64,000 bases of DNA from UBA5793 sp040255465 (GCA_040255465.1 JBDZVA010000004.1:124001-188000), one strand, 5' to 3'. Positions 1-9,693 are shown, counted from the stretch's first letter. The notes: generated by a model from the letters alone, not told the origin. Numbers and translations are program-made.

Positions 1-1247
1 TAGACGGATCCCGAGCCATTGCCGCCGTCGTCATCGTTGGGTGAGCCAACGAGCGCAATGTCGCCGCTCACGCCAACGCCCTGGCCGAACCAGTCGCCGG
101 TTGCGCCATCGCTGGCGACGAGTTTCTGCTGTTGCGCCCAGGCGCCGCCGGACTCAACGAAGATGTAAGCCGAGCCGGAGTTGCTGCCGTTGTCGCCATC
201 CCAGTAGGCGCCGGCAACGGCCGTGCCGCCATCGATGGAAACGGCAATGCCGAACTGGTCGTTGGCGCTGCCGTCGGCGGCGAGCAGCTTGGCGGTTTGC
301 GTCCACGTGGCGCCGAACTCGCGCACGAAGACGTACGCAGCGCCGGCGTTGAGGCCGCGATCATCATCGCTGGGCGCGCCGACGATCACGGCGTCCTGGC
401 TGACATCGACGCTGGTGCCGAAGTAGTCGCCTTCGCCGGGACCGCCCGCGTGCAGTTTGGCAAGCTGCTCGTAGTTGAGTCCGCCGGCGTGCCCGAAGAT
501 GTAGGCTGAGCCGGTGCCGTAGCCGAAGTCACCATCCTGCGGCGAGCCGAGGATGATCCAGCCCCCTTTGTATGCGACGCTGGCGCCCAGGAGGTCATAG
601 GCCTCGCCGTCGGTGGCGATGAGGCGCTGAGAGAACGACCAGTGGCCGTTGCCATCGCCTTTGAAGACGTAGGCCGATCCGGACTGGTAGTCGTTGCCGG
701 AGTCCTGCGGACAGCCGACGATGACGGTGTCGCCGGCGATGGCGATGCTGTTGCCGAAGTAGTCGTCCTGCTCGCCATCGGGCGCGATGAGTCGCGCTTC
801 CTGCGACCAGTTCCCGTTGCCGTCACGTCGAAAGACGTAGGCGGTGCCCGAGCCACCTTGCCGGCCCGCGCCAAAGACGGAGCCGACCGCCGCGACGTCG
901 CCCTGGATCGCCACGGAGTAGCCGAACCAGTCGAAAGGTTCACTGTCGTCGGCAAAGAGACGAGCCGTCTCGCTCCACTGTCCATTGGGATCGCGTTCGA
1001 AGATGTAGGCAGCGCCGGTGTTCTCTGACCTGCCGTTGGCGGTGATGGCGCCGACGATGGCGGTGTTGCCATCGACGGCCACGTCCTGACCGAAGCTGTC
1101 ATCGCTGCCGGGGTTGCTCGCGCGGAGTTTGATCGTCTGCGACCAAGGCTGGGCGAAGGCCATTGGAGCGCCGTCACCGACGAGGGTCAGCCCGCCGAGG
1201 ACCAACGGAACATACTGAATGATCCGGCATCGAAGTCTTTGCATCAT
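1..1247 (-). CDS. Secreted FG-GAP repeat protein, C-terminus cut by window edge
   Basis: The open frame starts with two adjacent ATGs (1247, 1244) behind a GAGGGG Shine-Dalgarno-like stretch and runs off the left edge without a stop. It begins with a signal peptide (hydrophobic VPLVLGGLTLVG, then AFAQP). Roughly eight repeats of about 50 residues follow, with the pattern D-x-F-G-x-S-V-A, I-V-G-A/S, G-S-A-Y-I/V-F and W-x-x-x-x-x-L. This is the FG-GAP/integrin-alpha-like beta-propeller repeat found in exported proteins. It resembles the protein at 5960-7684. Whether it also carries that protein's C-terminal domain cannot be seen. Probably extracellular; ligand unknown. Confidence 0.8.
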   Translation of the reverse strand, partial: MMQRLRCRIIQYVPLVLGGLTLVGDGAPMAFAQPWSQTIKLRASNPGSDDSFGQDVAVDGNTAIVGAITANGRSENTGAAYIFERDPNGQWSETARLFADDSEPFDWFGYSVAIQGDVAAVGSVFGAGRQGGSGTAYVFRRDGNGNWSQEARLIAPDGEQDDYFGNSIAIAGDTVIVGCPQDSGNDYQSGSAYVFKGDGNGHWSFSQRLIATDGEAYDLLGASVAYKGGWIILGSPQDGDFGYGTGSAYIFGHAGGLNYEQLAKLHAGGPGEGDYFGTSVDVSQDAVIVGAPSDDDRGLNAGAAYVFVREFGATWTQTAKLLAADGSANDQFGIAVSIDGGTAVAGAYWDGDNGSNSGSAYIFVESGGAWAQQQKLVASDGATGDWFGQGVGVSGDIALVGSPNDDDGGNGSGSV

Positions 1248-1506
1248 CACGTTGCACCCCCCTCGCATGGTCATCCAAACCGCCTGATTGATCGGCTCTC
1301 GGTTAGCGGTCAATACTCAACCGCCCAGAGGCGTGCGAGATTCCAACCAAACACCCGAAAGCGGCCCCGATATCCCGGTTTTGCGTCAGTTGGAACGCGA
1401 CAACTCTCAAAGTTGACAGAAACTAAATGGTTGGATGGCCGACATCAGACGCATGGGCCAGACACCGGAACCTCGTGCGAGACCCCTTCAAGGCGATGAG
1501 AACGCC

Positions 1507-1764
1507 ATGACCGCAACGCGACAGAGAAACGATGATGAGATCCTCGCGGACATCCGGCGCGAGATGCGCTGGGATCCGCGCATCGACCAGGCGCCTGTCG
1601 AAGTCCTCATCGCCGATGGCGTGGTCACGCTGACGGGCGTTGTGGAGAGCGTCGGCCGCCGGCTGGCTGCATTCGAGACGGCGTCACGCGTCAAGGGCGT
1701 GCGCGGCGTGATCGACAACATCGAAGTCCGCGCGCCTCAGGTCCAGGTCAAGCGCCGGCGCTGA
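1507..1764 (+). CDS. BON-domain protein (OsmY-like)
   Basis: 85 residues. An N-terminal helix (DDEILADIRREMRWDP) leads into the BON fold core, with V-x-V-L-I-A-D-G-V-V-T-L-T-G-x-V and R-V-K-G-V-R-G-V-I-D-N-I-E-V. BON domains bind phospholipid or occur in osmotic-stress proteins. There is no signal peptide, so a single-domain cytoplasmic protein is likely. ATG 1507 was chosen because AAGGCGATGAG lies upstream; an in-frame ATG at 1435 would add 24 residues without family similarity. It converges on the response regulator gene. Confidence 0.75.
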   Translation: MTATRQRNDDEILADIRREMRWDPRIDQAPVEVLIADGVVTLTGVVESVGRRLAAFETASRVKGVRGVIDNIEVRAPQVQVKRRR

Positions 1765-1778
1765 TCGCCCGCGGTGCG

Positions 1779-2450
1779 CTACACCTCCGATACACCTTCG
1801 CGGATGGCGAAGCGAACGAGTTCCGCCGTCGAGTGAATGTCGAGTTTGGACATGATGCGCTCGCGGTGGCCGTCGACGGTCTTGGGACTGCGCGACAGGC
1901 TCTTGGCGATCTCGACGCGCGACAGGCCGCGGCCGATGAGTCGCAAGACCTCCTGCTCGCGCTTGCTGAGGACATCGAGTTTGGACTTGGGCATCGTCGC
2001 CACCGAGCCGGGGTTGGTGCGTGTGCCATGCGTGGGTCGGCATCGTTCGGCGACCTTTGGCCCAAATGCGAATTCGCCGCGCGAGACCTTGCGAATGCCC
2101 TGGATGATCTCGTCGGTGTCATCGCTCTTGCAGAAGTAGCCCCATACGCCTGCCTTGAACGCAGCGCTGATGTAGTGGTCGCGCACGTAGGCGCTGAGGA
2201 TGACGACCTTGGTCTCGGGGAAGCGAACGCGAATGTCGGCGGCGGCCTCGAAGGGATCGGGGCCGGGCATTTCGATATCGAGCAGCACGATGTGCGGGCG
2301 GAGGCGCTCGACTTCGTTGATGAGATTCTCGGCCGTGGGCAGGCGTCCGACACATTTGAATCCCGCCTCGAGTTCAAACTTGGCTTTGAGGCCGTCGACG
2401 AGAAACGCATGATCGTCGACGCAGAGGATTTCAATCGTCCGGTGTGTCAT
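1779..2450 (-). CDS. NarL/LuxR-type response regulator
   Basis: 223 residues. The receiver domain (about 5-125) has the acidic pair D12-D13, phospho-acceptor D58 (LLDIEMP), S86 and K108. A LuxR-type helix-turn-helix occupies about 160-220 (LSKREQEVLRLIGRG, then SPKTVDGHRERIMSKL). It probably controls transcription in response to the kinase encoded immediately upstream: the ATG of this gene overlaps the kinase TGA by four bases (ATGA, 2447-2450), which implies translational coupling. The linker around 130-155 is unusually long and basic. Target genes are unknown. Confidence 0.92.
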   Translation of the reverse strand: MTHRTIEILCVDDHAFLVDGLKAKFELEAGFKCVGRLPTAENLINEVERLRPHIVLLDIEMPGPDPFEAAADIRVRFPETKVVILSAYVRDHYISAAFKAGVWGYFCKSDDTDEIIQGIRKVSRGEFAFGPKVAERCRPTHGTRTNPGSVATMPKSKLDVLSKREQEVLRLIGRGLSRVEIAKSLSRSPKTVDGHRERIMSKLDIHSTAELVRFAIREGVSEV

Positions 2451-4891
2451 GGCAAGGCTCCTTCGTGGGCGTCGATGGCATCGCGGAGGATGCTGCGCAC
2501 CTGTTCAAAGTCGTCCGTTCGTTCGATGTGAAAGACGTCAAGCCGCTCCCACGCCGTGCCGACCGGGCCGCAGACGACGATCTGCCGCTGGGCTCTGTCG
2601 CGCAGGTAGTGGCGCGCCTCGATGAGATTGGCCTCGAGGGGTTCCACGATCCAGATTCCGGCGTCCCCTGGTTCGCCCGGCTCACCGGCCTCGACTTCGA
2701 AGGCCTCGGCGCGGAGCATGGCGGTCATGAGCGTCGCCAGCCGAGCATCGCTGACGGCGAGGCAAGCCACCCGCCGGGTCGAGGCGTCGTGGTCCTTCGC
2801 CTTGGCCAGGGGGATGTCGAGTCCGATCGTCGTGCCGCGGCCCGCCGCTGATTCGAGAAAAACCTGTCCACCCACGGACTGCGCCACGCCGCGCACGAGC
2901 GACAAGCCCATGCCCGTCCCCAGGCCGCGCGACTTGGTGGTGAAGAACGGGTCGAAGGCGCGCTGCTGCACATCGGGCGACATCCCGCGACCGTCGTCGG
3001 TGACGCTGACGCGAAACGAGGCGCCCCCGGGATCGCGCTTGGCGCAGAATCGAACATGGCCGCAGGCGCCAATCGCCTCGCCTGCATTGACCACGAGATT
3101 GAGCACGGCCTGGGTGAGTCGATGCGGCTCGACGGCCAATTCGACCGGGCCCGATTCGATCTCACTCTCAAACTGGGCGTGCTTGGGCAAGGCTTTCTGG
3201 AACAGCACGCTGACCTGGGCCCACCATTCGTGCAGATCCGTGGTGGGTTGCGACGCCTCGCTGTCCTCGGGATCCAGCGCCAGCAGGTGCAGGCCGTCAC
3301 TCAGCTGCTGCAGGTAGTTGCACAGGCGGCGGACGATGGCGAGTTCCTCGCGCGCCGCCTCGGGCAGCGCCATCGACTCGGCCGCATCGAGGCGGCAGCG
3401 CATCGGCAGCAGCACGTTGTTCATATCATGGCCCAGGCCGGCCGCCAGCGTGCCGATCGACGCCAGGCGATCCGCCTGCCGCAACTGCTCGTGCGACTTG
3501 AGCAACTCGGCGGTGCGCTCCTTGACCAGGCCTTCGAGGTTTTCGCGGTGTTCAGTGAGTTCGCGCTGGATGCGGCGCTGGGCGGTGATGTCCACGCCCA
3601 TGCCCGCCACGCCAATCACTCGCCCCTGCACATCGCAGATCATGGTGTTGTTCCAGGAGATCAGCCGCCTCTCGCCGGATCGCGTCAGGATTTCATTTTC
3701 GAAGTGCGGCTCCACGCGGCCGGTCTTCATGGCGCTGCTGAAGACCTTTAGCGTGCGCTGACGTTCGCTTTCGGGAAGGCAGGTCTCGAACCACTCTCGC
3801 CCGATCAACTCCTCGCGCTCCCATCCGGCAAGACGGAGGAAGTAGTCATTGCAGTAACTCACGGCCCCGGTGGCGTCGAGGATCACGCTGACCAGTTGCA
3901 CGCGCTCAAGCATGTCGCGAAAGCGGCGTTCGGATTCCGCCAGCGCATCCTGCATCTTCTTGCGTTGAATCGCCGGCCCAAGGGGCGCGATAGCGGCGGA
4001 GACGAGATTCAGACGGCGTTCGTCGGCCATGTGACGTTCGTGCATGTAGAACGCCACGACGGCGACGACTTCGCTCTCCGAGAGAATGGGCAGGGCCACG
4101 CCGCTGCGGAAACCCACCTGGCGCGCGGCCTTCGCTCGCAGGAAGAGGCGGGTGTCCGTGAGATCGTCCAGCCACTCGCTCCGGCCCGTTTTCCACACGC
4201 GACCCGGGAGGCCAACGCCTTTCTTGAACGTCAGGCCGCGCGTGATTTCCTGAAATCGATCGTGTTGCGGCCCACAACTGAACCACACCGGCGCGTCGAC
4301 CATCACATCGCCGCTCGGGTCCGGCACCCAGGCCTCGCCGTACTCCCAGCCGGTGACTTCGCAGATGCGCTGCAGCGTCATCATCAGGGCGGTCTGCAAG
4401 TCGGTTGCTTCGCCGACCGCCAGGCTGAGTTCCTGAAGCAGGCGCAACTCGGCTTCGGCTCGATGGCGCTCGGAGATGTCATGGATGATGCCGGTAAACA
4501 GCGGCAACTCCTCGCCGGGCACATCGACGCGCGAAACGGAAATCTCGATCGGGAAGACCGAGCCATCCTTGCGGACGGCTTCCATCTCACGGGTCTGTCC
4601 GAGGATGCTCGTCACGCCGGTGCGACGGTAGTTGGCCATGTAGTCGGCGTGCGCGTCGCGATGCGGCTGCGGCATGAGCACGGTGACACTCTGCCCGCTC
4701 AGTTCATCGGGGGAGTAGCCGAACACTCGCTCGATTGACTTGCTGACCGAGACAATCGTGCCGCGCGAATCGATGGTGATGATCGGATCGAGCGTCGAGG
4801 CCAGAACCGCTTCGAGGCGGGCGAGCGACTCCCGTTCCGTCATGGAGCGGCTGGCACTCTGTTTCTGACTGTTCGACTGTGTGACGGCCAT
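2447..4891 (-). CDS. PAS-GAF-PAS sensor histidine kinase with receiver-like tail
   Basis: 814 residues from ATG 4891; an upstream TTG at 4927 would add 12. Domain order: FixL-like PAS (about 20-145), GAF (about 155-310), second PAS (about 320-440), coiled coil, a HisKA-like domain with H488 in GLGHDMNN, and an HATPase domain with N598/N602, DDGRGM, FDPFFTTK and GLGTGMGL. No transmembrane segment is evident, so it is probably cytosolic; the ligand is unknown. The last ~105 residues look like a receiver fold but lack an obvious D-D pair and phospho-Asp. It is coupled to the NarL-type regulator by a 4-base overlap. Confidence 0.9.
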   Translation of the reverse strand: MAVTQSNSQKQSASRSMTERESLARLEAVLASTLDPIITIDSRGTIVSVSKSIERVFGYSPDELSGQSVTVLMPQPHRDAHADYMANYRRTGVTSILGQTREMEAVRKDGSVFPIEISVSRVDVPGEELPLFTGIIHDISERHRAEAELRLLQELSLAVGEATDLQTALMMTLQRICEVTGWEYGEAWVPDPSGDVMVDAPVWFSCGPQHDRFQEITRGLTFKKGVGLPGRVWKTGRSEWLDDLTDTRLFLRAKAARQVGFRSGVALPILSESEVVAVVAFYMHERHMADERRLNLVSAAIAPLGPAIQRKKMQDALAESERRFRDMLERVQLVSVILDATGAVSYCNDYFLRLAGWEREELIGREWFETCLPESERQRTLKVFSSAMKTGRVEPHFENEILTRSGERRLISWNNTMICDVQGRVIGVAGMGVDITAQRRIQRELTEHRENLEGLVKERTAELLKSHEQLRQADRLASIGTLAAGLGHDMNNVLLPMRCRLDAAESMALPEAAREELAIVRRLCNYLQQLSDGLHLLALDPEDSEASQPTTDLHEWWAQVSVLFQKALPKHAQFESEIESGPVELAVEPHRLTQAVLNLVVNAGEAIGACGHVRFCAKRDPGGASFRVSVTDDGRGMSPDVQQRAFDPFFTTKSRGLGTGMGLSLVRGVAQSVGGQVFLESAAGRGTTIGLDIPLAKAKDHDASTRRVACLAVSDARLATLMTAMLRAEAFEVEAGEPGEPGDAGIWIVEPLEANLIEARHYLRDRAQRQIVVCGPVGTAWERLDVFHIERTDDFEQVRSILRDAIDAHEGALP

Positions 4892-4990
4892 GAGCTGTTT
4901 CTTCGCGTCCGGCGGATCAACGGACAAATCTCGACGGGCGCCGGCCGAAGACCTGTGGCCTCACGCGGCTGCGCCCTCAACAATCAACAC

Positions 4991-5839
4991 ATGAACAAAA
5001 TCCATGCCATCGCCGCCGTCGGATTGCTCATTGCCGCGTCTTCCGGGTGGGCACAGGAGAAAACCACCCCGGAAATCCCGCCTGATAGTGCTGCGGCGAC
5101 GCAGGCGCTTGTCGATTCTCCCAGACATGGCGAATGGATTGAGGTTCAGATTCCCAATACTGAGACACTGATTCGCACCTGGGTCGCTTATCCCGAGCGA
5201 TCGGACAAGGCGCCGGTGGTGATCGTCATCCACGAGATCTTCGGCATGTCCGACTGGGTCCGGGCCGTCGCCGACCAGCTCGCCGCGGACGGGTTCATCG
5301 CCGTCGCGCCCGATCTGCTCTCGGGTATGGGGCCCGGCGGCGGCGGGACCGACTCGTTCAAAGGCGACACGGTCCGCGAAGCGATCCGCAAGATCACCGA
5401 TGATGAACTGACCGCGCGGCTCAACGCCGTGCGCAATCACGCACTGGCGTTTCCCTCCGCCTCGGCCCAGTCCGCGTGCATCGGCTTCTGCTGGGGCGGG
5501 ACGAGTTCGTGGACCTACGCCACGCGCCAACCGGGCCTGCAGGCGGCGGTCGTTTACTACGGCACCGCGCCCGGTGAAGAGGCGCTGAAGAACATCAAGT
5601 GCCCCGTGCTCGGCTGCTACGGCGGCGATGACAGTCGCGTGACGGCAACCGTCGAGCCGACGGCTGCGCTGATGACCAGACTCGACAAGCCCTACGCGCA
5701 CCACGTCTACGAAGGAGCGGGGCACGGCTTCCTCCGCCAGCAGACTGCCCGCGACGGCGCCAACGCCAGGGCGGCGCAGAGCGCATGGGAGTCAACGATT
5801 GAGTTCCTGCGCGGGCAGTTGGAAGAGGCGAAGAAGTAA
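4991..5839 (+). CDS. Exported dienelactone-hydrolase-family protein
   Basis: 282 residues. A signal peptide is predicted (AIAAVGLLIAASSGWAQ). The alpha/beta-hydrolase core carries the dienelactone hydrolase set: E82 (IHEIFG), nucleophile C167 (GFCWGG), D213/D214 (YGGDDS) and H245 (GAGHGF). It is expected to hydrolyse an ester or lactone in the periplasm; the substrate is unknown, since most family members are not true dienelactone hydrolases. ATG 4991 was chosen over 4955 because it puts a normal signal peptide at the N-terminus. No strong ribosome-binding site is visible. It is transcribed away from the kinase, with about 100 bp between them. Confidence 0.85.
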   Translation: MNKIHAIAAVGLLIAASSGWAQEKTTPEIPPDSAAATQALVDSPRHGEWIEVQIPNTETLIRTWVAYPERSDKAPVVIVIHEIFGMSDWVRAVADQLAADGFIAVAPDLLSGMGPGGGGTDSFKGDTVREAIRKITDDELTARLNAVRNHALAFPSASAQSACIGFCWGGTSSWTYATRQPGLQAAVVYYGTAPGEEALKNIKCPVLGCYGGDDSRVTATVEPTAALMTRLDKPYAHHVYEGAGHGFLRQQTARDGANARAAQSAWESTIEFLRGQLEEAKK

Positions 5840-5959
5840 GGAAAGTCCAACGCGGGGTGGCACTGAACGCTCGCCGCTCTGGGTGAGAGTTCAGTGCGTT
5901 TGCGGCAAAGACGCTCGACAACGAACTCCACTCAGAACTGCGGCGTTCGACGCCACCCG

Positions 5960-7684
5960 CTATTCGATTCGCACGACGTTGCTGGTGGCGCAGCGGGTGA
6001 TGTCGACGAGTTGGAGGTAGCCGCCGCAGACGGTGCGGGGGACCGTGCGCTTGAGGCGGCCGGCGCCGAACTGGCCCGCTGAGCCGACGTAGGCGACCTG
6101 CAGGCCGAGTTGGCCCAGTTGCAGCGAAGTGCCCGAGCACGGGTTGCCGTTGGGGATGATGAAGTTGCCGGTGCGCTTGGCGTAGAGCAGCGCGATTCGC
6201 GCCCGCTGATCCGGCGTCGCCTGGAACCAGCGGACTTCAAGCTCCCCGCCTGGCCCGCTCGAACAGTCAGGGACTTTCTGCAACGTAATGACGGGCGCGG
6301 GGCAATTGCCCCCGTTGCCGGGATCGAGGTCGAAGGAGTACACAGCGCCGACGGCGTCCGTCTGCAATCCGCCTTCGCATTGCGTCGTGTGCGCGCCGAG
6401 AACCGCCAGGCCGTCCGAAGCAAGGCTTCCAAGCCCAAGCGACACGCCGACGACGTCGAGCGCGTCAGACTCCCGGCCATACAGCGCCTGCGTCGCGGCC
6501 CACTCCCCGGTCTGCTCGTCGCGCTCGAAGATGTACGCCGCGCCGCACGCGTTGCCGAAGTCACGGTTCTCCGGCGCGCCGATGAGCAGCCGACCGGAGC
6601 CATCCGACGCCAGATCGACGGCATGGCCGAAGAACATGTCGTTGGGGTTTGCGACGGGCGGCGTCAGGTGCGCTTCCTGCTGCCAAGTTCCATCTACACG
6701 CCTCAGGTACAGGTATACTCCGCCCGGACCGGCGGGCGCGCCGAAGCCGCCTTCATTCTCCCGTCCGATCGCAACGCGATGTGTGTATCCCGGCGAATCA
6801 GTCACAGGAGCGACTGCGACAGCCGTTCCAAACTGATCTTGGTCGTATGGATCTGGCGCCTCAACCTGCATCTCCAAAGTCCATTCGTTCGCGCTTTCAT
6901 CGAACGAGTACAGATACGCGGTACCTGGTTGAGCCTGCGGGATGCGCACGTGTGCGGGGGCGCCGATGGCGAGCACGGTATCGCCGTTGTTCTCAGCAGA
7001 AGCGATCGCGTATCCAAACGCATCATCGGGCGATCCATCCGGCGCCTGGAGATGCGCTTGTTGCGTCCATACGCCTTGCCCGTTCTCTTCAAAGACGTAC
7101 GCCGAGCCAACGATCTGGTCGCCATCCGACCCGGGACCACCGACGATTAGAAAACTCCGCTGGCCAACCGTTGCCCAAGCTACTTCGTATCCGAACCACC
7201 CGTCGGGAACGCCGACCTGCGGCAGTATGCCAGCGTCTTCAGCCCACTGCCCCTGACCATCTGCCTGGAACACGTATGCCTTGCCGGCTCCAACAGCGAG
7301 GTTGCTCTTCGTCGGACTCCCCACGGCCAGCAGCCACCGGCCGTTTGACGATTCGAACTGCAGTGCCGCGGCATTTCCGAAAGCATCGTGCGGCGCGAGA
7401 TCCGTCGGTCGGAGATTGGCTCCAAAATTCCACAGACCCTGGGATTGATCCAGGAAGAGTGGGGTCACTCGCCCGCCAAGTTCATCGAAGCGCCCAACAG
7501 CCGCGCGGTCATCGTCAACAGCAATTGCGACGCCGAACAAGAATCCGTCATTGCACGACGGGACTATGCGCTGCGTCTGAGTCGCCGGGCACGGCAGTGG
7601 CTGCGCAACATCTGTCATCACGCTGCCGCCCAACGCCCATTGAATGATGAGACTCGCGATGATGTGCCGGTGTGAGATCAGCAT
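5960..7684 (-). CDS. Secreted FG-GAP repeat protein with shared C-terminal domain
   Basis: 574 residues from ATG 7684. That start gives a signal-peptide-like N-terminus (IIASLIIQWALGG); an earlier start at 7780 adds an unlikely leader. Residues about 45-460 hold FG-GAP repeats (F-G-x-A-V-A, L-A-I-G-A-P, G-x-A-Y-V/I-F, W-x-x-x-x-x-L). The last ~106 residues are a separate domain ending in CGGYLQLVD, TRC and SNVVRIE; it also ends the proteins at 8653, 11622, 56577 and 57908. Probably extracellular. The repeats resemble those of the protein cut by the left edge. Function unknown. Confidence 0.82.
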   Translation of the reverse strand: MLISHRHIIASLIIQWALGGSVMTDVAQPLPCPATQTQRIVPSCNDGFLFGVAIAVDDDRAAVGRFDELGGRVTPLFLDQSQGLWNFGANLRPTDLAPHDAFGNAAALQFESSNGRWLLAVGSPTKSNLAVGAGKAYVFQADGQGQWAEDAGILPQVGVPDGWFGYEVAWATVGQRSFLIVGGPGSDGDQIVGSAYVFEENGQGVWTQQAHLQAPDGSPDDAFGYAIASAENNGDTVLAIGAPAHVRIPQAQPGTAYLYSFDESANEWTLEMQVEAPDPYDQDQFGTAVAVAPVTDSPGYTHRVAIGRENEGGFGAPAGPGGVYLYLRRVDGTWQQEAHLTPPVANPNDMFFGHAVDLASDGSGRLLIGAPENRDFGNACGAAYIFERDEQTGEWAATQALYGRESDALDVVGVSLGLGSLASDGLAVLGAHTTQCEGGLQTDAVGAVYSFDLDPGNGGNCPAPVITLQKVPDCSSGPGGELEVRWFQATPDQRARIALLYAKRTGNFIIPNGNPCSGTSLQLGQLGLQVAYVGSAGQFGAGRLKRTVPRTVCGGYLQLVDITRCATSNVVRIE

Positions 7685-7839
7685 GACTGGCAAGTAGCGT
7701 GCGTTCGGATGACGCTGAGCCGACAGCGCCCAGCGCTGCTCCGTGTACCATGCGCCCATTCCGGGGCATGTCAAGGTCATTTCCCTGTTTTATGGGAAGA
7801 TGGTCCTGCGATATTGCGGCTGGGGAGAATAGTGGAGCC

Positions 7840-8529
7840 TTACTGCCCGCATTCCGGACAGGCCGAACCTTCGGGCAGGCCGGTGAGGGAGTAGCCGCAG
7901 TGGGTGCAGAGCCCCTTGCGCTTGCGGCGCCAGTGGCGCAGCGAGGCGATGCCAGCGAGCGGGGCGAACCACGCCATCGACCACAGCAGCCAATCGACGA
8001 CGAAGCCCGGCCAGACGGGGGTCAGCGGCAGGGCGCGGGGCTGGAAGTTCTTGTCGCGCGGCAGTTGCACGCCGCCTTTCACGGCGTAGATGATGTCGGC
8101 GTTGCGGATCTGCCGCACCCAGTGGATCGAGCCGGTGAGCGCGGGCAGGGGCCAGCCGACTTGCCGGTACCACGCCTGCATGTGCAGGTCATCAACGGAC
8201 GCGGGCCGAAGGTGGCGCGGCAGGGCCTCGAGGTTGGCCTTGTTGGCTTCGTAGTCCTCGATCCGGATCATCATCGCCTGGCCGGAGATCTGCATGAACC
8301 AGTAGGACACGACGTGATGCCAGGCGTTGCGGCCTTCACTGATGAACCAGATCCTGGAGCCGTCGGAGGTGCGAGAGTAGCCGAGGTCGGTCGTGGCGGG
8401 CGGGCCGTAATAGTCGCGGCCGCTGCGGGGGACGAACATAGCAAGCCAGGCGAGGGCGATGGTGGTCGCCAGTCCGAGTAGCACGGCGAAGGCCAGGCGG
8501 CGGCGATGATGACAGGGCGCGCTAGCCAT
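7840..8529 (-). CDS. Two-segment membrane protein with C-terminal zinc ribbon
   Basis: 229 residues from ATG 8529 (MASAPCHHRRR). A first transmembrane helix follows the basic N-terminus (LAFAVLLGLATTIALAWLAM). A ~130-residue, probably extracytoplasmic region comes next, then a second hydrophobic segment (WLLWSMAWFAPLAGIASL), then a basic stretch and a terminal C-x2-C/C-x2-C knuckle (CTHCGYSL and CPECG). Small ribbons like this end many planctomycete membrane proteins. No enzymatic motif was seen. The gene is divergent from the propeller gene at 8653. Confidence 0.65.
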   Translation of the reverse strand: MASAPCHHRRRLAFAVLLGLATTIALAWLAMFVPRSGRDYYGPPATTDLGYSRTSDGSRIWFISEGRNAWHHVVSYWFMQISGQAMMIRIEDYEANKANLEALPRHLRPASVDDLHMQAWYRQVGWPLPALTGSIHWVRQIRNADIIYAVKGGVQLPRDKNFQPRALPLTPVWPGFVVDWLLWSMAWFAPLAGIASLRHWRRKRKGLCTHCGYSLTGLPEGSACPECGQ

Positions 8530-8575
8530 TGAGCAACAATACGCGATTTTTTCCGATTCCGGCCCAGGTTCCCCT

Positions 8576-8604
8576 TTGACAGCCGGGTCAAAATCCGTTA
8601 CTCT
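8576..8604 (+). promoter_or_regulatory. Sigma70-type promoter for the propeller gene at 8653
   Basis: TTGACA (8576-8581) and TACTCT (8599-8604) are separated by 17 bp and lie 48 bp upstream of the start codon, followed by the ribosome-binding site AGGAGGG. This is a full consensus -35 with a fair -10. Confidence 0.6.
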
Positions 8605-8652
8605 GGGCCAACCGACGTGCCCTTCGGTGCGTCCCAACAGGAGGGAGTCTTT

Positions 8653-9693
8653 ATGAATCGGCTTTTTGTACTCGGCAGCGCGGCGATGCTGGCTGCGTCG
8701 TCAACCGCTCTGGCCCAGCGCATGATCGCGTGCGACAGCAGCCGGGCTCTGTACGAAGTGGATATCACCACCGGCGCAAAGACGCAGTTCGGCACGATCA
8801 GCAGCAACGCCGGCACGACGGGCGAACTGGCGTGGGACGATGCGAATGGCATCATGTACCTGTCGTCGACTTCCCTTGACTCGCTTTACACGCTTGACAT
8901 CACCACTGGCGAGGCCACTCTCGTGGGTGGGTATGGCGGTTCCGAGTTTGTGATGCACGGCCTCGAGTATGACTCGAGCACCGGGATCCTCTACGGCGTG
9001 TCGTCGCACAACAACGGTCTGTACAACATCAACAAGACCACCGGCGTGGCCACGCTCATCGGCACTTCGGGCCTGTCGAGTTTCAGTAACCTCGGCTACG
9101 ACTCCGACGCCGACATCATGTACTCCACCAACAGCGGCGCGGACAGTTTCTACATCATGGATCGCAGTTCGGGCGCGACCACGCTCGTCGGACCGCTCGT
9201 CAACTCGACCAATCCCAACGCACTGGCATACGACCGCGACAACGGCGTGCTGTACATGGCGGACAACTCCACCGACAACTTCTATTACATGGATGTCAAC
9301 ACGGGCGTGGCCAATTTCATCGGCTCCATGGGGAGCGGCAACATTCTCGGTCTCGCGTACATTCCGGCCGAGCCCAGCGGCCCGACGCTGCGCCTCACCG
9401 GCGCGTGCCCGGGCAGCGTGCGGGTGGCGTGGTCTGATGCGACGCCGAGTTCGACGATGGGCATCGTGTTCGCCAGCAATACGGGCAGTCTTGTTGTGCC
9501 CAGCGGCCCGTGCCAGGGCACACAGCTCGGCCTGAGCAGCCGCAACATCCAACTCGTCAACACGATCAACACCGGCAGCGGCAGCGGCCAGGTGAACGGC
9601 AACGCGGGCCCCGGCGCCTGCGGCGGCTATCTGCAACTCGTCGTGGTTGATGGCAACCCGTGCGCGACGAGCAACGTTGCACAACTCCCGTAA
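8653..9693 (+). CDS. Secreted beta-propeller protein with shared C-terminal domain
   Basis: 346 residues from ATG 8653, preceded by AGGAGGG. The signal peptide is LFVLGSAAMLAASSTALAQ. Residues about 25-245 form a YVTN/NHL-like propeller: about five units of 40 residues with L-Y-x-V/M/I-D/N-x-x-T-G-x-A-T-L/F-I-G and L-A/G-Y-D. The last ~100 residues are the cysteine-containing domain (CPGS, GPCQGT, ACGGYLQLV, PCATSNV) shared with four other proteins here, although the final residues (AQLP) differ from the usual VVRIE. A strong promoter lies upstream and a long hairpin downstream. Extracellular role unknown. Confidence 0.82.
   Translation: MNRLFVLGSAAMLAASSTALAQRMIACDSSRALYEVDITTGAKTQFGTISSNAGTTGELAWDDANGIMYLSSTSLDSLYTLDITTGEATLVGGYGGSEFVMHGLEYDSSTGILYGVSSHNNGLYNINKTTGVATLIGTSGLSSFSNLGYDSDADIMYSTNSGADSFYIMDRSSGATTLVGPLVNSTNPNALAYDRDNGVLYMADNSTDNFYYMDVNTGVANFIGSMGSGNILGLAYIPAEPSGPTLRLTGACPGSVRVAWSDATPSSTMGIVFASNTGSLVVPSGPCQGTQLGLSSRNIQLVNTINTGSGSGQVNGNAGPGACGGYLQLVVVDGNPCATSNVAQLP

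Noticed and set aside
386..1177. A minus-strand open frame inside the first FG-GAP gene
   Set aside because: It is Ser/Ala/Arg-rich shadow sequence. The real FG-GAP protein reads in another minus-strand frame that is open to the window edge.
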